Assembly: GCA_029246415.1 (NCBI GenBank)
Contig: JAQWNF010000003.1
Location: 1 to 64,000 of the forward strand
Length of the DNA stretch: 64,000 bases
Reading direction: 5' to 3'
Source: Glaciecola sp.
GTDB taxonomy: Bacteria > Pseudomonadota > Gammaproteobacteria > Enterobacterales > Alteromonadaceae
Shown: positions 42,058-52,585 of the stretch, piece after piece
How the letters are laid out: the number at the start of each line of letters is the position of its first letter
Numbering within the stretch: position 1 is the stretch's first letter
Translations under genes and position numbers: made by a program
The notes under the pieces: generated by a model
The model's database searches: none
Told to the model about the DNA's origin: nothing
The model's input: only the letters and a program-made list of their open reading frames with translations

Positions 42058-42993
42058 CTATGACGTCAGAATATGGCTAACACTATACATACACCAATCA
42101 TTGCCGCCATTGAGTTTGGCTTCTGTTAACGCGGTATGCGCATTATCATGAATGGTCATAATTTCCGTATTACCTTCAGGATATAATGAGGCTACGCCAA
42201 TACTTACGGTAACTTGAATCGGCAAACTTTTAGGTCTCATTATAATCTGCAATGCCGATATTTTAGCGACGATCTCTTTGGCACAATCAACCGCATGAGA
42301 GATCTGTGAATCGGATAGTAATATCGCAAACGTCGCCGGATTAATGTGTGCAACCGAGTCTCCGGGTCGATTACCTATATCGCGGATCGCATTGGCTATT
42401 GCCAACATGATCTGAGACGCTTGCTCCGCGTCTAAGGGGGCTAGGATTTCCTGTAAATGATCGATCTCACAATGTAACAAAGTTAAGGGATAATCGTAAC
42501 GCTTACATAGATCCCATTCGGTTTTAAGATCTTGTAAGTATTTATAATAATTACTGAATTTAGTAATGGATTCTAACGTGGGCAAGGTTTTAATGGTATT
42601 TGATTGGCGTGATATTTTTACGTGATTGTTAATCCGTAAAGTGAGCTCTTGTGGATCTATGGGTTTGACAATATAGTCAACACAGCCAATATTAAATGCT
42701 CGCGTTTTAGTGTTTAGGGTGTTGGTTCCGGTTAAAAATATGATTGGAATATGTGATGTTTCTGGGGCTGTGGTGAATTTTTCACACAATTCAAACCCAC
42801 TCATATTGGGCATATGAATATCAATTAAAAAAATGTCGGGTTGTGGCTGTTGGAAGGCATAGATAAGCGCTTCTTTACCATTATTGGCGAAAGTGAACTC
42901 AAACTGATCTGATAGTTGATTTAATATGATTTGCAAATCCAGTGGATTGTCATCGATATACAAGACTTTGAGTTTTGATTGTTGATCCATCAT
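42058..42993 (-). CDS. Response regulator with degenerate GGDEF domain
   Basis: Receiver (LYIDDNPLD, IFLIDIHMPNMSG, KPIDP) plus GGDEF-fold with HINPATF in place of GGDEF. Confidence 0.82.
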   Translation of the reverse strand: MMDQQSKLKVLYIDDNPLDLQIILNQLSDQFEFTFANNGKEALIYAFQQPQPDIFLIDIHMPNMSGFELCEKFTTAPETSHIPIIFLTGTNTLNTKTRAFNIGCVDYIVKPIDPQELTLRINNHVKISRQSNTIKTLPTLESITKFSNYYKYLQDLKTEWDLCKRYDYPLTLLHCEIDHLQEILAPLDAEQASQIMLAIANAIRDIGNRPGDSVAHINPATFAILLSDSQISHAVDCAKEIVAKISALQIIMRPKSLPIQVTVSIGVASLYPEGNTEIMTIHDNAHTALTEAKLNGGNDWCMYSVSHILTS

Positions 42994-43145
42994 AACTAAT
43001 AGAGTGCGTTCCTAGTAAATGTAACGTTATCTGTTATTAATATTAGGAAAATTTCAAGTAATCGCAATGTTATCGCATAAATAATTTCGACATTAGGCTT
43101 GGTCGGATTATAATAGTTTTTTTGTCACTCAACTGAGCAGAATCG

Positions 43146-45092
43146 ATGACTAATTTTCTCAATTCTTCGACACAATCTTCAACAAAATGGGATCGCGAAA
43201 CCGCGGATGCTTTGTATGGTATTTCTAAATGGGGTGCCGGATATTTTGCTATTAGCGATAACGGTAATTTATGTGTTACTCCTGACGTTGAAAAGCCGCA
43301 TATGCAGATTGATTTTGCGTCGGTAATTGCTGAAATCCAACAACAAAAAATTCAATTTCCTGTTGTTGTGCGTTTTCATGATGTATTACGCGCACAAGTT
43401 GTGCATTTAAATAAAGCCTTTAATGACTGCATGGCTGAAGCCGAATACCAAGGTTTATACCGAGGTGTATATCCGGTAAAAGTAAACCAAATGCGCGAAG
43501 TGGTTGAAGAAATCGTTGATGCAGGTAAAGCCTATCATTATGGTTTGGAAGCCGGGTCGAAAGCTGAGCTATTGACTATTATGGCCTACAACACGACACC
43601 TGAAGCATTGACCATCCTAAATGGTTATAAGGATGAAGAATTTGTGCAACTGGCTTTTTTAGCGCAAAAACTGAGTCGTAACGTATTGATCGTGGTAGAG
43701 AAGTTCTCTGAAATAAAGATGATTGTCCGTATTGCCAAAGAACTTGGTGAATCGCCGATGATTGGTCTACGCGCCAAAATGAGTGTCAAAGGCCGAGGTA
43801 AGTGGGAAGGTAGTGGCGGTGATCGAGCCAAGTTTGGACTTACGATCAGTGAAATTATCAATGCTGCTAAGTACCTTGCTGAAGAAGGTATGGGCGATTG
43901 CTTAAAACTATTACACTTTCATATCGGTAGTCAGTTAACGGATATACGTGCAGTAAAAGAAGCCATTAATGAAGGTGCTTTGATTTATGCGGAGTTACGC
44001 CATCTTGGATTTAACCTGCAGTATGTTGATATCGGTGGTGGTTTAGGTATTGATTATGATGGTACCAAATCGACTAATGATTCTTCGCGGAACTACTCGA
44101 TTGAAGAGTATGTCGCGGATGTTGTGTACGGCATGAAAGAAGTGTGCGATTTAGAAAAAGTACCACACCCAACAATAGTCAGTGAATCAGGGCGTGCGAT
44201 TACCGCTCACCACAGTTGTGTGATCACTGAGATCATGGGTGAAATTAGACCTGATTCCTCGCAAGCAGATTTAACTATTGGGCATGATGAGCATATCATC
44301 TTGACGAATATGCGTGAGTTAGCCGCTTCGATGGATACGGCGACCAATCTACAAGAAGTATTTAATGATGCATCTCAGTATAAAGAACAGGCCAATGATG
44401 CATTCAAGTTTAGGGTAATAGGTTTAACCGAATTAGCTCAGGTTGAAACGCTGTATTGGCAGATCATGCAAAAGCTGCATTTACGCTATGCTGGCGCGGA
44501 GTTTATTCCGGAAGAAATCCAAGCATTGGCCTTTAATTTATCGAGCCAATACTTGTGTAATTTCTCGGTTTTTCAATCGGCGGCAGATACATGGGCGATT
44601 GATCAAATTTTACCGGTTGTGCCTTTGACCCGATTAGATGAAGCGCCAACTGTTAATTGCTCATTGGTGGATATTACCTGTGATTCTGATGGTAAGATTG
44701 ATCAGTTTGCGGTAGGCCGTGAGATCTCTAATGTCTTACCAATGCATCCGTTAAGAAAAGATGAAAAATACCATTTAGGGTTGTTTTTGACTGGTGCTTA
44801 TCAAGATGTGATGGGCGATATGCACAACTTGTTTGGGCGCTTAAATGAAGTGCATATTTTTAGTTATGATGATGATCCGCAGGATTTTTATATCGAAGAA
44901 GTCGTGCATGGGTCGTCGGTAGAAAATGTGTTATCAGTGATGCAATACAACCCTCACTCTATGGCGATTGATGTTAAACGTGAAATCGATCGTCGCGTTG
45001 CCCAAGGGGTAATGAAACCAAGAGAAGGGGTGAAGTGGACCGATTTTTACGAAGACTGCCTTAAAGGGTATACCTACTTAAAAACTCAATGA
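43146..45092 (+). CDS. speA: Biosynthetic arginine decarboxylase
   Basis: VYPVKVNQMREVVEEI PLP lysine, HFHIGSQ, ESGRAITAHHS. Confidence 0.97.
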   Translation: MTNFLNSSTQSSTKWDRETADALYGISKWGAGYFAISDNGNLCVTPDVEKPHMQIDFASVIAEIQQQKIQFPVVVRFHDVLRAQVVHLNKAFNDCMAEAEYQGLYRGVYPVKVNQMREVVEEIVDAGKAYHYGLEAGSKAELLTIMAYNTTPEALTILNGYKDEEFVQLAFLAQKLSRNVLIVVEKFSEIKMIVRIAKELGESPMIGLRAKMSVKGRGKWEGSGGDRAKFGLTISEIINAAKYLAEEGMGDCLKLLHFHIGSQLTDIRAVKEAINEGALIYAELRHLGFNLQYVDIGGGLGIDYDGTKSTNDSSRNYSIEEYVADVVYGMKEVCDLEKVPHPTIVSESGRAITAHHSCVITEIMGEIRPDSSQADLTIGHDEHIILTNMRELAASMDTATNLQEVFNDASQYKEQANDAFKFRVIGLTELAQVETLYWQIMQKLHLRYAGAEFIPEEIQALAFNLSSQYLCNFSVFQSAADTWAIDQILPVVPLTRLDEAPTVNCSLVDITCDSDGKIDQFAVGREISNVLPMHPLRKDEKYHLGLFLTGAYQDVMGDMHNLFGRLNEVHIFSYDDDPQDFYIEEVVHGSSVENVLSVMQYNPHSMAIDVKREIDRRVAQGVMKPREGVKWTDFYEDCLKGYTYLKTQ

Positions 45093-45967
45093 TCACCCAT
45101 ATCAATGTGACCCAACCGTATAACTGGGCAATGGTGCAGGCGTTTTTAGCACGCCGTGCCATTGCTGGTGTTGAAACGAGTGGGCCATTGAGTTATGCAC
45201 GCTATTTTGATGAACGTCCTTTTTATTCTGAATATACCTGTCTAGAGTCGGCGCTACCTTCGAGCTGGTTTTGTGCTACTTATGATCCTGATTTAGCAAG
45301 ATTTACTGTTGAGTTGCGTTTGCACTCTCAAGCCTGTGCCGATGCAGTCTTAGCGAATATTACCCGTGTATTAGATGCACACCAAGATATGCCGGTGATC
45401 AACAAAGCACTGCTGAATGCTGGATTTGCACCTGATAGTCTCACGCATGGTATCCGCCTTCCGGCAACCTGGTCTCCTTTTGAGGCGCTGGTTCGTGCAA
45501 TAGTCGGACAACAAATCAGTGTCACCGGTGCGGTCAATATTCTCAATCGCTGGGTGGGGGATATACGCAGTGATGAGCCTGTGACAGGCATAAGCGCTTC
45601 AAGTAGGGCACTGCAGCAGTTGCATTTTCCTAATCCCCATGAAATAGCGGCCTTTGATACATCTAGTTTACCTATGCCAAAAGCACGCCAACTGACGTTG
45701 AATGTCGCTGGCACGTTTGCTCAAAATAATGCATTATCAACTGTCGATAATGTACAAGCATTGTTAGCGCTAAAAGGTATTGGTCCTTGGACGGTTAATT
45801 ATGTGTTGATGCGCGGTTTATCTGTACCAGATGTGTTTTTGCATAATGATTTGGTCGTTAAAAATCAGCTAAAACATTTAGCCTCGTTTTCACCGATTAG
45901 TCCTGAATTAGCTAGTCCTTGGCAAAGTTATGTGTGTATTCAATTATGGGAGCATGCTAATACATGA
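45089..45967 (+). CDS. alkA: DNA-3-methyladenine glycosylase II (AlkA-like)
   Basis: VGQQISVTGA, HhH-GPD LKGIGPWTVNYVLMRGLSVPDVFLHNDL. Confidence 0.9.
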   Translation: MITHINVTQPYNWAMVQAFLARRAIAGVETSGPLSYARYFDERPFYSEYTCLESALPSSWFCATYDPDLARFTVELRLHSQACADAVLANITRVLDAHQDMPVINKALLNAGFAPDSLTHGIRLPATWSPFEALVRAIVGQQISVTGAVNILNRWVGDIRSDEPVTGISASSRALQQLHFPNPHEIAAFDTSSLPMPKARQLTLNVAGTFAQNNALSTVDNVQALLALKGIGPWTVNYVLMRGLSVPDVFLHNDLVVKNQLKHLASFSPISPELASPWQSYVCIQLWEHANT

Positions 45968-46443
45968 TGTATCAACAAATCTTACAGACTCCACTGGGCG
46001 AACTTGCGGTTAGGGCGAACGAGCTGGGGATCACCCATGTCCAGTTTTTAACTTTTTCGGATGAGGCTGGTGGTCAGCATGCGGGTAATGCGATTACGGC
46101 CATGGGCACTAGCCAGTTGAGCGAATACTTTGCTGGTGAGCGCAAGACATTTTCCTTGCCATTGGCACCTCAAGGGACTGAATTTCAACAAAAAATATGG
46201 GCAGCACTACAAACGATAGAGTTTGGAGTGACGTGCAGTTATGGCGATATTGCCAAGTATATCCAACAACCTACTGCGTCTCGTGCGGTCGGGATGGCAA
46301 ATGGTAAAAACCCGATTGCGATTGTGATCCCATGTCATCGTGTGATTGGTCAAAACGGAACGTTAACCGGTTATGCTAGTGGATTAGATAAAAAATCTTG
46401 GCTGCTGCAACATGAGCAAGTCCCTTTTAGATTAATAGATTGA
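45964..46443 (+). CDS. ogt: Methylated-DNA--protein-cysteine methyltransferase
   Basis: GMANGKNPIAIVIPCHRVIGQNGTLTGYASGLDKKSWLL. Confidence 0.95.
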   Translation: MMYQQILQTPLGELAVRANELGITHVQFLTFSDEAGGQHAGNAITAMGTSQLSEYFAGERKTFSLPLAPQGTEFQQKIWAALQTIEFGVTCSYGDIAKYIQQPTASRAVGMANGKNPIAIVIPCHRVIGQNGTLTGYASGLDKKSWLLQHEQVPFRLID

Positions 46444-46485
46444 TAAGCCAATAAATTAATAGGTTAAAAAACAGGTTGATGTCTC

Positions 46486-47379
46486 TTGCCAATTAAATAC
46501 TTTGTAGAATTACTCTTGCTAGGGGCGATCTGGGGATCGTCTTTTATGTTGATGCGTATTACGTCTCCTGATTTTGGTATCTGGGCGGTCGTTGAGTTAC
46601 GTGCACTGCTCGCGACATTAGTGTTATTACCGTTTGTGATCGCGAAGCGCCAGCTTGGTGATATACGTGTATTTGCGAAACCGATTTTTGTGGTGGCGTT
46701 GACCAATACTGCGATCCCTTTTAGTTTATTTACTTATGGAAGTCTTCATTTGCCTTCTGCGTTGACGGCGTTATTGAACGGCACTGCGCCTATGTTCGGG
46801 GCATTATTAGCATGGTTATGGCTCAAAGAATCGATGACCAACTTGGCCAAGTTGGGCTTTGTTTGCGGTTTTGTTGGTGTGTACTTACTAAGCTATGAGA
46901 CCTTGAATTTTCAGGGGGTGAGTCTTTTGCCTGTGATGGCATGCTTATTAGCAACCTTTGGTTATGGTTATGCGATTTGTTATATCAAACGCCATTTAGC
47001 GCAGACAAAACCGCTTGCGATTGCCGCCGGTAGCCAAGCGATATCTGCATTAGTGTTACTGCCAATGGCGTTATATTTTCCGATGCCTGGTACACCGGAT
47101 TTACAAAGTTGGTTTGCGGTTGGCTTTTTAGCGATTGTCTGTACGGGTGTCGCATACATGTTGTATTTCCATTTGATTGTGAATATAGGGCCATCCAAAG
47201 CGATTTATGTTGGATATTTAGTGCCAATGTTTGGTTTGATTTGGGGCGCGTTAATTTTAGATGAAATCATTTCGGGCTATATGATTGCCGGTGGTTTGAC
47301 GATTTTATTAGGGATAGGACTCACTTCAGGGGCGATATCGCTTTCTCGTTTACGACGAAAAACTGTGGTAAATCAATAG
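46486..47379 (+). CDS. EamA/DMT family transporter
   Basis: Duplicated EamA-type TM domains; LLLGAIWGSSFMLMRI; TTG start. Confidence 0.9.
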   Translation: MPIKYFVELLLLGAIWGSSFMLMRITSPDFGIWAVVELRALLATLVLLPFVIAKRQLGDIRVFAKPIFVVALTNTAIPFSLFTYGSLHLPSALTALLNGTAPMFGALLAWLWLKESMTNLAKLGFVCGFVGVYLLSYETLNFQGVSLLPVMACLLATFGYGYAICYIKRHLAQTKPLAIAAGSQAISALVLLPMALYFPMPGTPDLQSWFAVGFLAIVCTGVAYMLYFHLIVNIGPSKAIYVGYLVPMFGLIWGALILDEIISGYMIAGGLTILLGIGLTSGAISLSRLRRKTVVNQ

Positions 47380-47434
47380 CCGTTCACCCTGCTTTTTGGT
47401 ATATTTTCGCCAATTATTTTATAAAGGACTTATT

Positions 47435-48838
47435 ATGGCATTGTCTGTCGTGATTCTTGCTGCTGGAAAAGGCACAAGAATGCAATCTTCTCTTCCCAAA
47501 GTGCTTCACCCGATTGGCGGAGTGCCGATGGTACAGCGCATTATCAACACCGTTAATAAATTAGGTTCAAATAAATTAGGGTCAGACCCAATTTATGATA
47601 TCGACGTTAATTCAATTAATCTTGTCTATGGTCACGGCGCTGATTTACTAAAAACAGCTTTATCGGACAATGCAGTGAATTGGTGTTTACAGGCGGAGCA
47701 ATTAGGCACAGGCCACGCTGTCCAACAAGCTGCTGAGTTTATTGATCCTCAGGATGATGTATTGGTTTTAGTAGGCGATGCTCCATTAATTAAAGCGGAG
47801 ACATTACGCAAACTACACGCGGTGAAAGCCAATGCTGATGTGGCATTACTGACCGTTGATCTAGCTGATCCTACCGGTATGGGACGCATTATCCGCGATG
47901 CCAGTGGCGACAATATTACTGCGATAGTCGAGCATAAAGACGCGACGGATGCACAGCGCAAAATTACCGAAATCAATACTGGTGTCATGATCCTCAACGG
48001 TGCTGACTTGCTAGGTTGGTTAGATGGATTAGAAAATAACAACGCTCAAGGCGAGTTTTATTTGACTGACGTAATTGCGATGGCTGCGGCACAAGGTAAG
48101 TCGATTCAATCTGCACAACCTGAGTCTGCAGTTGAAGTCGAAGGGGTCAATAATCGTGTGCATTTGGCAAAACTAGAACGTGCGCTGCAATTAGAAAATG
48201 CACAACAAGCGATGCTCTCAGGGGCGACCTTGGCCGATCCGGCACGCTTTGATGTACGCGGAGAATTGACAGTAGGTAATGACGTGTTTATTGATGTGAA
48301 CTGTGTGTTTGAAGGCACAGTGACACTAGGTAATAATGTGCGCATTGGCCAAAATTGCTTACTGCAAAACTGTACCGTTGCCGATGATACTGTCATTGAA
48401 GCTAATTCTATTGTTCAAGATGCACAAGTTGGCGAGGCATGCCAAGTAGGGCCTTATGCCCGCTTACGTCCTGGCTCTGTATTGTCCAAAAAAGCCAAAG
48501 TCGGTAACTTCGTTGAGATGAAAAAATCGACGTTAGGAGAAGGCGCCAAAGCCAATCACTTAACATACTTGGGTGATGCGACAGTCGGTGCTAACGCCAA
48601 CATTGGGGCAGGTACCATTACGTGCAACTACGATGGCGTCAATAAATCACAAACGGTGATTGGTGCAAATGCGTTCATTGGATCGAACAGTTCATTGGTC
48701 GCGCCAGTGACGATTGGTGATACTGCGACTGTAGGTGCTGGTTCTGTAGTGACTAAAGATGTCGAAGATAACACATTAGCAATTGCGCGTGCCAAACAAC
48801 GTCATTTGTCTGGATGGGAACGCCCAAGTAAAAAATAG
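47435..48838 (+). CDS. glmU: Bifunctional GlmU (UDP-GlcNAc pyrophosphorylase / GlcN-1-P acetyltransferase)
   Basis: MALSVVILAAGKGTRMQSSLPKVLH, QLGTGHAVQQA, left-handed beta-helix hexapeptides; start at ATG 47435. Confidence 0.97.
   Translation: MALSVVILAAGKGTRMQSSLPKVLHPIGGVPMVQRIINTVNKLGSNKLGSDPIYDIDVNSINLVYGHGADLLKTALSDNAVNWCLQAEQLGTGHAVQQAAEFIDPQDDVLVLVGDAPLIKAETLRKLHAVKANADVALLTVDLADPTGMGRIIRDASGDNITAIVEHKDATDAQRKITEINTGVMILNGADLLGWLDGLENNNAQGEFYLTDVIAMAAAQGKSIQSAQPESAVEVEGVNNRVHLAKLERALQLENAQQAMLSGATLADPARFDVRGELTVGNDVFIDVNCVFEGTVTLGNNVRIGQNCLLQNCTVADDTVIEANSIVQDAQVGEACQVGPYARLRPGSVLSKKAKVGNFVEMKKSTLGEGAKANHLTYLGDATVGANANIGAGTITCNYDGVNKSQTVIGANAFIGSNSSLVAPVTIGDTATVGAGSVVTKDVEDNTLAIARAKQRHLSGWERPSKK
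47555..47596 (+). repeat. REP-like half-element plus 11-bp direct repeat inside glmU
   Basis: AATAAATTAGG repeated at 47555 and 47570; TTAGGGTCAGACCCAATTTAT (47576-47596) matches 18/21 to arm 1 of the 51.6 kb element. Confidence 0.75.
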
Positions 48839-48881
48839 TTTTTGCCCTAATGATGAAAAAATGATGGCAAATCGGCATCAT

Positions 48882-48921
48882 AAAAGACGATTGTATATGT
48901 ATTGTGTACAATCGTCTTTTT
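48882..48921 (+). terminator. Rho-independent terminator of glmU
   Basis: AAAGACGATTGTA...TACAATCGTCTTTTT. Confidence 0.85.
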
Positions 48922-48992
48922 GTAAATTCATATTGTGTTTTCGATAGCATAAGTTATAATTCGAAACTTATCAGCTAATATGAAACTTATAA

Positions 48993-49802
48993 ATGTCACG
49001 AAACTCTCAACGCACCAATGCCAACTTACAGTATATTAGCGACTCTGTAGCTCTTGATGGTCGCGTAAACGTCATCGAACTATCTAAATCATTATCTGTT
49101 TCAGAAGTTTCGATTCGAAAGTATTTATCGGCTTTAGAGCAACAAGGTGTACTGATCCGCACACATGGTGGTGCTGTGGTGAATGTTAAACCAAACAGCA
49201 GTACGCCAAATACCATATCCACATTATCTCAGCCTGCGATTGTTGACAATGATCCATGCAAGCTTGCTATTGCGGCTAGCGCTGCACAGTTGATTAAGCC
49301 TTTTTCCCGTATCGTAGTGGACAGTGGCAGTACGACTGCACACCTTTTACCTTATTTACAACAAATTGAAGGCTTGGTAGTGATGACCAACTCTTTGCCG
49401 ATCGCGACTGCGTTAACTCAAAAAAGTAATAATGCGACCGTTTTAATGAGCGGTGGGACGTGGGATCCATTATCGCAATCTTTCCAAGGGCAAATGTCGG
49501 AAAAAATGATTGCTTCGTACAATTTTGAGATGGCGTTTGTGGGGGCTTCGGGCCTTGATCTTGCCAAAGGTACGACGACATTTCACGAGTTAACCAAACT
49601 TAGTCAAGTAATGAGTGATTCATCTGAACAAACCATCGTATTGGCTCAATCAGATAAGTTATTCAAAAAAATGCCAAATATAGAGCTATCGTGGGGCAAA
49701 ATTTCTACGTTAGTGACCGATAACCTATTAAATGATGATGCGCAGCGTCATATACAAAACTATGGTGTGACTGTGATGTGCACACCGCCAATGGAGAAAT
49801 AA
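48993..49802 (+). CDS. DeoR-family transcriptional regulator
   Basis: N-terminal HTH ([34 protein letters not shown]), DeoR sensor domain. Confidence 0.92.
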   Translation: MSRNSQRTNANLQYISDSVALDGRVNVIELSKSLSVSEVSIRKYLSALEQQGVLIRTHGGAVVNVKPNSSTPNTISTLSQPAIVDNDPCKLAIAASAAQLIKPFSRIVVDSGSTTAHLLPYLQQIEGLVVMTNSLPIATALTQKSNNATVLMSGGTWDPLSQSFQGQMSEKMIASYNFEMAFVGASGLDLAKGTTTFHELTKLSQVMSDSSEQTIVLAQSDKLFKKMPNIELSWGKISTLVTDNLLNDDAQRHIQNYGVTVMCTPPMEK

Positions 49803-49803
49803 G

Positions 49804-51637
49804 CATGTGTGGAATAGTGGGCGCTGTCGCCGAACGTAATGTTGTTGAGATTTTATTAGAGGGACTAAAGCGCCTAGAGTATCGTGGTTATGACTCTGCT
49901 GGTGTCGCTTTGTTAAGCGCGAATGGTGCATTTTCGCGCGTCCGTCGTACTGGCAAAGTTCAAGCGTTGGCCGATGCGATAACCCCTGAAAACGGTGTGG
50001 GTTCGACAGGTATCGCACACACGCGTTGGGCGACGCACGGTGGTGTGACTGAAAATAATGCCCATCCGCATGCTTCATCTGATCGCATTGCGGTAGTGCA
50101 TAACGGTATTATCGAAAACTTCGCAGATTTGCGTATGCGTTTACGTGACAAGGGCTACACGATCAGCACGGACACAGATACTGAAACGATTGCCCATACA
50201 GTGCATTCATTACTTGATTCTAATGATACATTATTAGCTGCTGTGCAAGAGGCCGTGACTCAATTTACTGGTGCGTACGGCACGGTGATCATGGATCGCG
50301 AAGATCCTTCACGCGTGATTGTTGCTCGTTCAGGCAGTCCACTGGTCATCGGTTTAGGTGTCGGTGAAAACTTTATTGCATCCGATCAAATGGCGCTGTT
50401 ACCTGTTACACGTCGTTTTATTTTCCTAGAAGAAGGGGATGTGGCTGAAATCACGCGTCGAGAAGTGAATATCTATGATGTAGATGGCCAACCTGTGGAG
50501 CGTGAAATTGTTGAATCAACCGTCGAGCACGATGCCGGAGACAAAGCCGGATATCGTCACTATATGCTCAAAGAAATTCATGAGCAGCCAACGGTAATGC
50601 GTAATGCGTTAGCGGGTCGCGTCAGCTTGGATGGGTTAGCGCCTGGGATTTTTGGTGACAATGCGGATGAGTTACTTAGCAAAATCAAACACGTACAAAT
50701 CATTGCCTGCGGTACGTCATATCATGCAGGAATGACGGCACGTTATTGGTTAGAGCAATATGCAAATGTGTCGTGTAATGTTGAGATTGCGTCTGAGTTT
50801 AGATATCGCAAATCTGTTGTGCATCCGAACAGTTTATTAGTCACGATTTCCCAATCTGGTGAAACGGCAGATACGTTAGCAGCGCTGCGCTTAGCAAAAG
50901 AATTAGGCTATACAGCGAGTTTGACGATTTGTAATGTCGCAGGATCGTCATTAGTGCGTGAATCGGATATGGCGTTTATGACCAAGGCTGGGGCTGAGAT
51001 TGGTGTTGCATCTACCAAAGCATTTACTACACAGCTAGGTGCATTTTTAATGCTGACATTAGCACTAGGCCAACACAATGGTATGAGTGATGTTGCGCGC
51101 ACTGATATTTTACATGGCTTACAAAGCTTGCCATCTAAGCTAGAAGAAACCTTAGCATTAGCAGAAGAAATCGCAGATTTAGCGGAAGAGTTTGCCGATA
51201 AGCATCACTCGTTGTTTTTAGGACGCGGTGAGCAATATCCTATTGCGATGGAAGGGGCGTTAAAGCTCAAAGAAATTTCGTATATTCATGCTGAAGCCTA
51301 TGCATCGGGTGAGCTTAAACATGGTCCTTTGGCTTTGATCGATGACGAAATGCCAGTGATTGTGGTTGCGCCAAACAATGAGTTATTAGAAAAACTCAAA
51401 TCCAACGTTGAAGAAGTACGTGCTCGTGGCGGCATCATGTATGTGTTTGCCGATAAAGATGCGCAGTTTGAGTCAGACGAGACGATGCGTGTGATTAATG
51501 TGCCGCATTGCGCTGAATCTGTGGCACCGATTATTTATACCTTACCACTACAATTACTGTCATATTATGTGGCGCTGATTAAAGGAACAGATGTGGACCA
51601 ACCGCGTAATTTGGCGAAGTCAGTTACAGTGGAATAA
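49804..51637 (+). CDS. glmS: Glutamine--fructose-6-phosphate aminotransferase
   Basis: [36 protein letters not shown] domains; start at ATG 49804. Confidence 0.98.
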
Positions 51638-51641
51638 TAAT

Positions 51642-51694
51642 TGGGGTCAGAGCCGATTTATTCAAAACAATAAATCGGCTCTGACCCCATTTAT
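51642..51694. repeat. REP-like palindromic element (21-bp arms, 6-nt loop)
   Basis: TGGGGTCAGAGCCGATTTATT CAAAAC AATAAATCGGCTCTGACCCCA TTTAT. Confidence 0.9.
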
Positions 51695-51768
51695 CAAAAT
51701 CTGTTATAATCCAATCTTACCAGCAGTCGCGTCGATTGCATTGGAACTACCTAAGACTAGGAACTACT

Positions 51769-52239
51769 TTGACTAATAATGATATTTTACGCCGTTTACG
51801 TTATACCTTTGATTTATATAACGCCACTATGATCAAGATTTTCGCGTTAGCGGACTTGGCTGTAACGGATGTGCAAATCAATGCTTGGCTTAAAAAAGAT
51901 GATGATCCTGCGTTTATCGCCATCACTGATACTGAATTTGCGACATTTTTAAACGGATTCATTAATCTAAAGCGTGGCAAGCGCGAAGGTGAACAGCCTA
52001 AGCCTGATAGCCATCTGAACAACAACATCGTATTTCAAAAACTACGCATTGCGTTGAACCTAAAATCAGAAGATATCATTGATATTTTACTATTGGCTGA
52101 ATTGCGTTTCAGTAAGCATGAGCTAGGTGCTTTTTTCCGTAAACCAGATAATAGACATTATCGTGAATGTAAAGATCAGGTTTTACGTAATTTCTTAAAA
52201 GGCCTACAAATACAGCTACGTCCAAACCCTGCAAAGTAA
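51769..52239 (+). CDS. DUF1456 family protein (YehS-like)
   Basis: Probable TTG start LTNNDILRRLRYTFDL; duplicated DUF1456 domain. Confidence 0.82.
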   Translation: MTNNDILRRLRYTFDLYNATMIKIFALADLAVTDVQINAWLKKDDDPAFIAITDTEFATFLNGFINLKRGKREGEQPKPDSHLNNNIVFQKLRIALNLKSEDIIDILLLAELRFSKHELGAFFRKPDNRHYRECKDQVLRNFLKGLQIQLRPNPAK

Positions 52240-52251
52240 GTCACTATGCAG

Positions 52252-52482
52252 TTACCGTATTAATGGCTGCAACATTGGCTCAAGTCCATTGAGTTTAATC
52301 TCATACATTTGAGCCAATTGTTCCCCTAGTTTACCGTTTGGATAGCCTTTTTTATTGAACCACACCAAATATGGTTCAGGTAAATGCAGTAATTTAGTAC
52401 CCGCATATTTGCCAAATGGCATCGGCGTATTTACTAGTGCAATCAATTCTTGTTGCGCACTATCGTCAAAATCAATATTCAT
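52252..52482 (-). CDS. DUF3820 family protein
   Basis: MPFGKYAGTKLLHLPEPYLVWFNKKGYPNGKLG. Confidence 0.85.
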   Translation of the reverse strand: MNIDFDDSAQQELIALVNTPMPFGKYAGTKLLHLPEPYLVWFNKKGYPNGKLGEQLAQMYEIKLNGLEPMLQPLIR

Positions 52483-52585
52483 TTTCTCACTTCCATTTCT
52501 AATTTATATATGTAAAATACTACATATGTAATATATCGTATATGTGTGAATCAATATACTGGAACATATAAGTAGGGAAAACAGC

